DNA from: Candidatus Peregrinibacteria bacterium
Lineage (GTDB): Bacteria > Patescibacteriota > Gracilibacteria > CAIRYL01 > GCA-016699755
Assembly: GCA_016699755.1 (NCBI GenBank)
Contig: CP065009.1
Location: forward strand, 1,240,001 to 1,304,000
DNA length: 64,000 nucleotides
Direction: 5' to 3'
This document shows, piece by piece, positions 56,884 through 64,000 of this stretch. The position numbers were made by a program, and so were the translations under genes. Numbering within the stretch: the stretch's first letter is position 1; each line of letters opens with the position of its first letter. The notes below the pieces were generated by a model. The model saw only the letters and a list, made by a program, of their open reading frames with translations, did no database searches and had not been told where the DNA came from.

Positions 56884-59800
56884 TTAATGTGAAACAAAGT
56901 TATCCCACTCGGCATTGCTTACGAACAAATTGTCCCACTTCATTTTTTCGCAACCTCCATTTTTTTCCGAAAAATCTGAGATTTTCTTGAGAACTAAAAT
57001 TCCCTTTCGAGCAATATTGTATGCTCCGTTATCATCTCCATTTTTTGGAAGATCTTTTCCAAATTCTTCGGATTTTCTGCTATCAAAAAATGGTTCTACA
57101 GGAGAGAAAATGAAGTCTTGTTTATCGAATATCTTTGCTTGATCATCAGTATTTCGTATCTGGCAAATAAGGTTGATATAGAAAATAAGATCTTTAAAGA
57201 ATTGCACATGTTCTTTCGTATTTAAGCTTTCAATCTGACCAAGAATATTCCCCGTCATAATATCGATTTCAGCCTCTTTGAGTAATTGCAGTAAATTCTC
57301 GGTTATACTTGCATAATGATCATATCCACCTTTATTGTTATTTAAATGTCGATTCCATCGAAAACGCTCTACTGATGAACAAATCGTCCAAATGGTGTTT
57401 TGAGGATATTCTTTTTGGGTTCGAAAATTCTTGATGTCATAGGTAAATTCAAATCTTCCGTTCGAAAATTCAATCTTCGTAAAATTTTGAATATCTGCCT
57501 TTGCTTTTTCTGCACTGGAATATTTGAGATACAAGTGTGGTCGCCATCCGGTTATAGGATCAATACGTGATGTATACGCTGCTTGCGTATAGAAAATGAT
57601 TCCGGTCTGTTTTCCCATATCTTTAAAGGTCGTAAATGGAGCAGCGAGTTGGTACGCTTTCAAAAGATGCCCCGCTTTTTCGAGGTTTTTCTCTCCTTTG
57701 TTCACGAGAAAATTGAGTTTTTCGATGAGAGCTTTTTCAAGTTGTTGATATACGGATTTTTCAATTCCACCACGAATTTGTTTAAATCGCATGTTCAAGT
57801 CTTCAAAGACAATAATGGCATTATGTTGAATGGCAAGATCTGCAAGTTTTCGAACAACTTGTGAAATATATCCTTTCTTTAGATCCTTAATTCCTTCTAC
57901 TGTTTGCCAGTCTTTGCGTTCTTGTTCACGATTTTTTGCTTTTTCTTCGAGTTTTTCAGCGTAGTTCACTCCAGTAATTTCATTAAGAGTTCCACTATCT
58001 AAAATTTTCCCTTCTTGTGTAATTACTGAAAAATATGCCAAATGTTTTTCTCCTCGATCTACGCCGATAATGTTGATTTCGGGATTATTTGCAAGAAAGT
58101 TGTTGATTTTCACGTTGAACTGGAATGGGTCGCTTTTCGTTCTATTCAGGGTGAGGGGGACATGGAAGAAAATTTTGTTTTCCGTAAAGCGATTTTTTTG
58201 AAAGGCTTTTTCTTCTTTTTCGAGTATTTTTCCGCTTTTCGTTGTTATTTTCTCTTTTTTGAGATCTTTTGTTTTGGGGCGATAAAAAATCTCCGCTTGT
58301 CCATTGAGTTTCATAGGGAAATTTTGTTTTCTGTTTTCTTCCGAAAAAAGAGATTCAAAATAGAGTGTGTGAAGATTCTTTGCTCCTGTTGCTCCTTCAT
58401 TCCAGTCTTTGTTTTTGATTTGGAAGAGATAAAGTTCGCCATTTTGATTTTTCTCGTTAATGTAGGATTCGGAAATATCTTGAAAAGTTATTTTATAACC
58501 ATCTTCCGAGACATCTCGAAAAAATTCACCAATATTCTCCTGATACAATTCTGTTGTCTTTAGGTGTTCAAAATCATACCCCTTCCAGCCATCATATTTT
58601 TTTAAACAATCTTTATAGAAATCAATGAGCTTCTGCATACTGTTTATTGAGAAAGTTTCTCCTTTTTTAAATTCAGCATTTTTATAAATATTCCAAATTT
58701 CTTCTGATGGTTGGAAAAACTCTAGTCCTTTTGCAGAAAAACAGACTTTTGGGAACATTTTCGCTTGATCGGGGAAAAATTTATATACCACTTTTTCGTA
58801 TTTTCCTTGTTCTATATTTTTTGAGAAATTCTGAATATTTCGGTCATCAAAAATCTTATTGTTTCCTTTTGACATGAGTCCTAAATAATATTCCCCATTC
58901 TTTCGTAAAATTACCGCTGAATTATCGGATTCTTTATTTTTATCCCAACCATCAGCAAGTGTTGGATTATCAAAATTCAATTTCCATTTTTCCTCACTAT
59001 ACGGCTTTTTTGTCAGATAATTTCGGAGTTTGTTGTAGACTTGTACGATTTCTTCATATGCATTTTCATAGAACTGTAAATATCCGTTTTCTGGATTCGT
59101 ATAAAAAGCATCGAGTTCGTAATCCGTTTGCCATGCCCTTTTCTTCTCTAGTGCAAAATACTTTGCCATTTGGTAAATAGTCAAAATCGAATCGGAAAAG
59201 TTTTTGATGATAATTTTTGCGTTTTGGTCGAAAACAAAATGTGAGAGAAGATTTGAAAAATCTTTTTCAAAAATCTCATATCCAGATTCTACTTTCTCTC
59301 CAGTTTCTGAATTTGTTTTTTCAGACCTAAAAAGGGACAGAAATTCAAACTCAAAAATTGCTAAAAACTGTTCCCATATTTGTTTTTCTTCAAAATTTTG
59401 AATTTCATAATACCGCTCTTTCCAAAATTTTTTTGAAGGAATTTTTTCGAGAGATTCTTTGATATGGGAAAGAGCAATAAAATCGGAGAAAGAATATCCA
59501 CCATCTTTTTTCTTGGCAGAAGTAGAAATGATTTTTGCGCTTCTTAGTACTTCATAAAGTGCTTCCTCAACGGTTTCTGTTTCGTTTGTCCATTTATGAA
59601 AAATAGTATTGATGGCTTCTTTAGAAAGGTAAATTTCTTCTAAATGGTATTTTCCCTGATCTACAAGAAAATCTTCAAAAAGTCTTTTGAGGATGAGGGC
59701 TTTCAATTGAGCAGTTTTGTGAAAAGATTTGAGTATGTCTAAAAGTTTTTCGTCATTTTCAATTTCATCAATAAATTGTTCTTTCTCGCTGAGAATTTGT

Positions 59801-60699
59801 TTATCAAGTGATTTAAAAAACGGTAGTTTTTCTCCTTTGTGATCTTGTCTATATTTATTAATGAATTCATTGAGACCCTTGAGCTTTTCACCATTTTTGA
59901 GCGCTTCACCACCTAAAACTTTATTATAAAAATTAATTCCATCTTGCAGAAAGCAAGTGTTGTAAAAATTGATTGAGAAGATTTCGGAGAGTGATTTTCC
60001 AAAGTTTTCTTCGACTTCTCTAAAATCAACTTTTTCTTTAAGACACTCAAAAATTTGAATATTGTCGCAAAAGCGTTTGAGGTTTTGGTCAATAATTCGT
60101 GTCGCTAGTGCCGTAGATGTTCCATCATCCTTGTAAAAGTTCTTTCGGGTTTCGAAGAACTTGCCAAAATATCCAGAAAAGCCCTTCCAACTGTCAAAAA
60201 TCGAAACAAGTTCCCCGGTTGATTCATCAGCAACCATACTTCCTTCTTCATTTTCATACCTTTCTTTTAGGATTGCCTTAAAAACAGCCTCTTCAAAAAG
60301 AATTTCTATGTTTTTGTTCTTTAATCCTGAATATTTTTCCGCCCATTCTTTTCCTTGTGTGTTAAAAAATTGCACGATTCCTTTCCGTAATTCTCCCTCT
60401 TTTTTTTGTATTTCTTTTTCGTACACTTTCTTATCGATTTTCCATTTCTTAAAAATCTCAAAATATCCATCGAGTTCGGATAAAACTTTGCTCTCCAATG
60501 CCTCTTTTACAAATTCTCTGTGGAGTCGATCAAAATATGGTTTGGTTGCTTCGTATTTTTTTTGAATAGTTTCATCTCTTTGAAAGACTTTTGTTTCCTC
60601 TAACATTTGCTGTGTCTTTCCCACAGGTTTTAACTCAAACCTCAGCGTCTTGCTCAATGAATATTGATTCGTAAATGACGAGAAAAGAGAGTTGTTCAT
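56884..60699 (-). CDS. cas12a: CRISPR-associated endonuclease Cas12a (Cpf1)
   Basis: The type V-A effector (1271 residues) cuts DNA guided by a single crRNA and also processes the pre-crRNA. It opens YSLSKTLRFELKPVGKT. RuvC residues are Asp881 (IIGVDRGEKHLAYF), Glu966 (IIVFEDLNMRFK) and Asp1222 (GDDNGAYNIARKG); the Nuc-domain Arg is probably in SSVERFRWNR. The PAM-reading WED segment LADGWDKNKESDNS keeps Lys589. The bridge helix region and KSVYQQLEKALIEKLNFLV are canonical. In the pre-crRNA processing segment (about 800-850) I find Lys residues but no His equal to that of the Francisella enzyme. From memory it resembles Peregrinibacteria Cas12a. It is read from right to left toward cas4. Confidence 0.96.
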   Translation of the reverse strand: MNNSLFSSFTNQYSLSKTLRFELKPVGKTQQMLEETKVFQRDETIQKKYEATKPYFDRLHREFVKEALESKVLSELDGYFEIFKKWKIDKKVYEKEIQKKEGELRKGIVQFFNTQGKEWAEKYSGLKNKNIEILFEEAVFKAILKERYENEEGSMVADESTGELVSIFDSWKGFSGYFGKFFETRKNFYKDDGTSTALATRIIDQNLKRFCDNIQIFECLKEKVDFREVEENFGKSLSEIFSINFYNTCFLQDGINFYNKVLGGEALKNGEKLKGLNEFINKYRQDHKGEKLPFFKSLDKQILSEKEQFIDEIENDEKLLDILKSFHKTAQLKALILKRLFEDFLVDQGKYHLEEIYLSKEAINTIFHKWTNETETVEEALYEVLRSAKIISTSAKKKDGGYSFSDFIALSHIKESLEKIPSKKFWKERYYEIQNFEEKQIWEQFLAIFEFEFLSLFRSEKTNSETGEKVESGYEIFEKDFSNLLSHFVFDQNAKIIIKNFSDSILTIYQMAKYFALEKKRAWQTDYELDAFYTNPENGYLQFYENAYEEIVQVYNKLRNYLTKKPYSEEKWKLNFDNPTLADGWDKNKESDNSAVILRKNGEYYLGLMSKGNNKIFDDRNIQNFSKNIEQGKYEKVVYKFFPDQAKMFPKVCFSAKGLEFFQPSEEIWNIYKNAEFKKGETFSINSMQKLIDFYKDCLKKYDGWKGYDFEHLKTTELYQENIGEFFRDVSEDGYKITFQDISESYINEKNQNGELYLFQIKNKDWNEGATGAKNLHTLYFESLFSEENRKQNFPMKLNGQAEIFYRPKTKDLKKEKITTKSGKILEKEEKAFQKNRFTENKIFFHVPLTLNRTKSDPFQFNVKINNFLANNPEINIIGVDRGEKHLAYFSVITQEGKILDSGTLNEITGVNYAEKLEEKAKNREQERKDWQTVEGIKDLKKGYISQVVRKLADLAIQHNAIIVFEDLNMRFKQIRGGIEKSVYQQLEKALIEKLNFLVNKGEKNLEKAGHLLKAYQLAAPFTTFKDMGKQTGIIFYTQAAYTSRIDPITGWRPHLYLKYSSAEKAKADIQNFTKIEFSNGRFEFTYDIKNFRTQKEYPQNTIWTICSSVERFRWNRHLNNNKGGYDHYASITENLLQLLKEAEIDIMTGNILGQIESLNTKEHVQFFKDLIFYINLICQIRNTDDQAKIFDKQDFIFSPVEPFFDSRKSEEFGKDLPKNGDDNGAYNIARKGILVLKKISDFSEKNGGCEKMKWDNLFVSNAEWDNFVSH

Positions 60700-60740
60700 G
60701 AGAATTAGGTGAAAGAAAACAGGTTTTTTGAATATTTTTC

Positions 60741-60770
60741 ATCCTATTCCTCTCTCATCACAAATCGCAA
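60741..60770 (-). promoter_or_regulatory. possible cas12a promoter
   Basis: On the minus strand TTGCGA (60765-60770) and TAGGAT (60741-60746) are 18 bp apart, each four of six to consensus, and 42 bp before the cas12a start. The site is only a candidate. Confidence 0.35.
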
Positions 60771-60774
60771 GAAA

Positions 60775-60816
60775 GTTTTTCACTTTACCACTCTCTTGGA
60801 AATGCAAGTGAAAAAC
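60775..60816. repeat. 11-bp perfect inverted repeat upstream of cas12a
   Basis: GTTTTTCACTT (60775-60785) and AAGTGAAAAAC (60806-60816) are perfect inverses with a 20-bp loop. It lies in the 170-bp gap between divergent cas12a and the lamin-tail protein gene, just outside the predicted cas12a promoter. It could be a regulator's operator or a structured leader of either transcript. Confidence 0.6.
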
Positions 60817-60869
60817 ATGGAAAACATCATTTTTTTCGTGAAACAATAACCGTTGGTTTCTGATTTTTC

Positions 60870-63800
60870 GTGATCCGTTTTTTTCTGATCTTCTTTTTAG
60901 TATGCGCTCTTTTTGCTATTTTCGCAAATATCGCATCCCCTGCTCAACGTTTCATTTCCCAATGGATCAGGAACACCCCAGAAGACAAAATTTTTCGCTC
61001 TGCATATTTTTCGCCGTATTTCGCCTTCAAAAAATTCGTCTGTAAAACGCTTTCGCTTTTTTTAGTATTTCTCCTTTCCGCTTCGACTGCCTTGGCAGAT
61101 GTCATTGCACCACTTCCTCAAGAAGATTTGTTGCAGCTTTTTGTTGACCCCAACCCCTCTCAAGAATCATCAGAAGAAACGGTATCGCCACCAGAAGAAG
61201 AGGGCAGTGGTCTTTTCGCTCCACTCCCAAATGAAGAGTCTCAAACGCTTTTTATAAATCCCGAAGAAGATATTCCAGAAGAGGTTCCAACAAGCACCCC
61301 CGAGGAAAACACCACTCCTTTGGCGAAATTTGGCGAAATTTTTATCAGCGAAGTGGTGACCAATCCCAAAACAGGCGAAGAGGAATGGGTGGAACTTGCG
61401 TTAATGATTGACGAAACGCGCGATATCTCTGGTCTTTTGCTCTTTGATGAAGTGGGGAAAATATTTACCATTCCCCAAAACACTCTTTTAACTCCAGGGG
61501 AATTCCTCGTTTTTTCTGGATGGGGAAGCAAACTCAATAACACGGGAGATTCTGTATTTCTCAAAAATGCCAATGACGAAATCCTTGCTTCTGCGGAAAA
61601 TATTCCGGCGCTTAACAAAGGGCAATCGTGGTTACCAGAAGAATCTATTATTGGAGTTCCAACCGCGGGAGCAGAAAATGAATGGGCACCAAATCCTCCG
61701 CCAGAAGAAGTGCTACCTCAAGATTCACCAGAAGAAGAAGTGCCGGCTTCCGATCCTCCGCAAAATGAGACACCACCAAACGTGTTTCCTCCAATCACTT
61801 CCGACGATATTTTAATCAACGAAGTACTCACAAACCCAGAAATAGGCGAAGAAGAGTGGGTGGAAATAATTTCGCTGGCGAATGAAGAAAAAAGTCTTGC
61901 TGGATGCGCCTTGTTTGATGCCGTTGGAAAAATCTACTCGTTTCCAAATGAGGCGAGCATCGCACCTAACACATTTCTCGTGGTTTCTGGATGGGGAAGC
62001 AAACTTAATAACACGGGAGATTCTGTATTTCTCAAAAATGCCAATGACGAAATCCTTGCTTCTGCTGAAAATATTCCGGCGCTTAACAAAGGGCAATCGT
62101 GGTTACCAGAAGAATCTGTTATTGGAGTTCCAACCGCGGGAGCAGAAAATGAATGGGTTTCTGATCCGTCTCCTTTAGAAACAGAAATCGTTTCTGAAGA
62201 AAATCTTCCCGCTGATATTGTGATCAACGAAATTATGAGTCATCCCAAAATGGGAGAAGAGGAATGGGTGGAGCTGTTTTCTAATGCGGAAACATCATTT
62301 GATCTCGGGGGATTTTTTTTGGCGGATGCAACTGGCGCGTTTTATGAGATTCCCGAAGGAACCCTGCTTCTTCCCGAAACATATCTTGTACTCTCTGGAT
62401 GGAGCGGAAAACTCAATAACAGCGGTGATGAGATTTCTCTTCTTTCTCCCACAAAAACAGAAGTTGTTGCTCCGACTGTTTTTCCCTCACTCAAAATAGA
62501 GGAATCGTGGGCATTTTCAGAAGACGGATACCGAAAAACAAATATTCCAACACCAGGACAAAAAAACCGTTTTCCGATTATTTCGTATGAAGAAAAAACG
62601 GCAACTACTCCAAGAAAAACTCCTATTCCACCACTTGCCAAAACACCGGCAACTCGTTCATCTGTTCGAGCAGAAGATATTGTTTTGCGAATTTCCGAAG
62701 CACTGTTTCATGGAACAGAAGAGGATTTTGTTGAGCTCTTTTGCGAAAAATGTGATACCGATTTATCAGGAATTCGTGTGGGTGATGACGATACATTTTT
62801 TGAGTTTCCCGAGGGGAGTATTCTTCCAAGTGGCGCATTTGTCGTGCTCCATCTTGCAAAAGAAAAGCAAGAAGCGCGGCAAGAGGAAAACATATGGCAC
62901 TTTTGGACAAAGAAAAGTGGACTCACTGGAACCGATGAAACACTCTTTATTCTCGACTCACTCGGAACAGTAGAAGATGGACTGTGTATTGCAAATCGCA
63001 ACGGAAGCTTTTCACCGGGAGAAGAGGATGATGTTGTTCGACTTATTCGTGAGCAGGCATTTTCTGGAATTCATCCGCTTTCAGAGGATGTGTGTTTCGA
63101 TTCCCGTATTCTTGGAAAAGACCGATCCCTTGTAGCAATACCAAAAAAAGTGGGAACCGCCGCACAAAACGCTTTTGACGCATCGCCCACTCCGGGAAAA
63201 CCAAACCCTGCTCCACCGCTTCGAGCAGAGGGAGTTTCTCTTTCGCTTTCCGATGGAATTCTTCTCCCCGACAATTCTCTTTCGTTTCGTATTCAAAATA
63301 CCGGAAAACGAATGATTTCTTTGCGTGGATTTTCGCTTCAGACAGGAGAAAGTGTGTCGCCACTTCCAGAGAGTGATCTTTTTCCAAATGAATCGTCTTT
63401 TTCTTTTCTTACTGTTTCTGGAACCGATCGTATTTTCCTCAAAGATGCATGGGAAGCTGTTTCTGCAAAGTTTTTGCTTTCGGAGGCGCGAAATGCTGAT
63501 ATTGGTGCAAATCGTTTGGTGATTTCTGAAGTACTCGTCAATCCCGACGGTGTTGATGTAGGAAATGAATTTTTAGAAATTCAGTGTCTTACAGAAGAAT
63601 GTCCTGCAGAGGAATTTGCCATTTTTGTGGGGGAAAATCGCATTCCGTTCTCAAAAAAACTCCGGAGGGGAGAATATTTTGTCTTTTCCGATATTGCTCT
63701 TCGAAACAGTAATCTGCTCGTTCAGGTGTTCGATCTTTCTTTGGGAAAAAAGGATGAATTTTCTTTAGAAAATTCTCACTCTGGAGAAAGCATGGTGCGC

Positions 63801-64000
63801 TCTGAATCTGGTTTCCTTGCAACTTTACTCCCCACTCCAAAAACAGAGAATCGCATATTTACCAAAGAAATGAGGGGAGACTCTGACGGAGATGGTATTC
63901 CCGATACATCGGAAATACTTTTAGGCTCCAATCCTTCCGAAAAAAATTCTATTTCAAGTGTGGAATATCGTTTGTTTCAATCGTTTGTACGCGCAGGAAC
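60870..64000 (+). CDS. large secreted lamin-tail-domain repeat protein, 3' end beyond window
   Basis: From GTG at 60870 one frame is open to the window edge (1043 codons). Two hydrophobic segments, residues 4-22 and 60-76, precede a probable cleavage at ALA-DV (76/77). Then come at least three clear lamin-tail domains starting near residues 153, 311 and 448 (typical: INEVLTNPEIGEEEWVE, SGWGSKLNNTGDSVFL), two more distant ones near 601 and 880, Pro/Glu-rich linkers, and a calcium-binding motif DSDGDGIPDTSEILLGSNP near 1003. Such proteins are extracellular and bind surfaces or DNA. No ATG fits the amino end; the GTG follows an in-frame TGA by two codons. It is divergent from cas12a with 170 bp between. 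Confidence 0.85.
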   Translation, partial: MIRFFLIFFLVCALFAIFANIASPAQRFISQWIRNTPEDKIFRSAYFSPYFAFKKFVCKTLSLFLVFLLSASTALADVIAPLPQEDLLQLFVDPNPSQESSEETVSPPEEEGSGLFAPLPNEESQTLFINPEEDIPEEVPTSTPEENTTPLAKFGEIFISEVVTNPKTGEEEWVELALMIDETRDISGLLLFDEVGKIFTIPQNTLLTPGEFLVFSGWGSKLNNTGDSVFLKNANDEILASAENIPALNKGQSWLPEESIIGVPTAGAENEWAPNPPPEEVLPQDSPEEEVPASDPPQNETPPNVFPPITSDDILINEVLTNPEIGEEEWVEIISLANEEKSLAGCALFDAVGKIYSFPNEASIAPNTFLVVSGWGSKLNNTGDSVFLKNANDEILASAENIPALNKGQSWLPEESVIGVPTAGAENEWVSDPSPLETEIVSEENLPADIVINEIMSHPKMGEEEWVELFSNAETSFDLGGFFLADATGAFYEIPEGTLLLPETYLVLSGWSGKLNNSGDEISLLSPTKTEVVAPTVFPSLKIEESWAFSEDGYRKTNIPTPGQKNRFPIISYEEKTATTPRKTPIPPLAKTPATRSSVRAEDIVLRISEALFHGTEEDFVELFCEKCDTDLSGIRVGDDDTFFEFPEGSILPSGAFVVLHLAKEKQEARQEENIWHFWTKKSGLTGTDETLFILDSLGTVEDGLCIANRNGSFSPGEEDDVVRLIREQAFSGIHPLSEDVCFDSRILGKDRSLVAIPKKVGTAAQNAFDASPTPGKPNPAPPLRAEGVSLSLSDGILLPDNSLSFRIQNTGKRMISLRGFSLQTGESVSPLPESDLFPNESSFSFLTVSGTDRIFLKDAWEAVSAKFLLSEARNADIGANRLVISEVLVNPDGVDVGNEFLEIQCLTEECPAEEFAIFVGENRIPFSKKLRRGEYFVFSDIALRNSNLLVQVFDLSLGKKDEFSLENSHSGESMVRSESGFLATLLPTPKTENRIFTKEMRGDSDGDGIPDTSEILLGSNPSEKNSISSVEYRLFQSFVRAG
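61514..62157 (+). repeat. 173-bp near-identical repeat between two lamin-tail domains
   Basis: Bases 61514-61686 recur at 61985-62157 with three mismatches (offset 471 bp, in frame). The unit encodes the end of one lamin-tail domain. The rest of the domains is much less alike, so this is a recent local duplication or gene conversion and not the ancient repeat of the domain itself. Confidence 0.9.

Noticed and set aside
56884..56915. Frameshift at the end of cas12a joining it to the downstream 109-codon ORF
   Set aside because: Cas12a already ends at the usual place for the family, and the downstream ORF repeats that tail and adds a new opening segment, so a single error does not restore one protein.
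60700..60869. tracrRNA or extra CRISPR RNA beside cas12a
   Set aside because: Cas12a needs none, and no stretch complementary or equal to the repeat is visible here.

Overview
The window looks like a chromosomal segment of a Patescibacteria/CPR bacterium, most likely Peregrinibacteria-like. This rests on compact gene packing with many 1-15 bp gaps and 3' overlaps, several hypothetical proteins of CPR type, a Cas12a close to what I remember of the Peregrinibacteria enzyme, a lone trpB and an archaeal-type 3-dehydroquinate synthase. TGA is used as a normal stop (for example the MFS gene at 38190-39500 and the asparaginase-like gene at 13837-14340), so the recoded Gracilibacteria/Absconditabacteria code does not apply. 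There is no rRNA, prophage or insertion sequence; the only tRNA found is tRNA-Glu(CTC) on the minus strand at 19371-19445.

Layout. 1-3129: three minus-strand genes of unknown function, two of them membrane proteins. 3196-13677: Fe/Mn superoxide dismutase, a RelA-like (p)ppGpp synthetase, ClpC, TrpB, a small gene plus RlmH, NrdR and a membrane TPR protein. 13837-19119: short asparaginase-like protein, a hypothetical/GNAT gene pair, a 923-residue fusion of a SpoT-like hydrolase to a ten-helix EamA/DMT-like domain, and DoxX. 19607-29221: PepA, GNAT, cation diffusion facilitator, GatB, GroEL/GroES under a CIRCE-like operator, a lipoprotein, UppP and a DedA-like protein. 29336-50520: RecR, a two-OB-fold SSB, 3-dehydroquinate synthase II, a beta-CASP nuclease, the L21-S6-S18 operon, a fibronectin-type surface protein, MFS, a PfkB kinase, a TrmH-like methylase, an orphan RelE-like toxin, NIF3, WxcM, IspH, TPR proteins, a CsoR repressor with its DUF4395-like target, and LspA. 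50598-60699: a complete type V-A CRISPR-Cas locus. 60870-64000: start of a very large secreted lamin-tail-repeat protein running off the window.

The CRISPR locus reads, on the minus strand, cas12a - a 109-codon ORF - terminator - promoter - cas4 - cas1 - cas2 - leader - array. The array has 48 identical 36-bp repeats with 25-30 bp spacers. One interval between two intact repeats is 750 bp and is one uninterrupted coding frame that begins and ends inside the flanking repeats, so it looks like a captured internal piece of a foreign gene. The small ORF after cas12a ends in a second copy of a Cas12a carboxyl tail joined to an amino end that resembles the opening of a type V effector; it may be the internally deleted remnant of another cas12 gene or a new accessory protein.

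The second unusual system is stringent-response metabolism split over two proteins. One RSH protein (3912-6080) keeps the synthetase residues but has lost the HD hydrolase signature. The other (15841-18612) keeps the HD signature, has a decayed synthetase and is fused to a DMT-transporter-like membrane domain.
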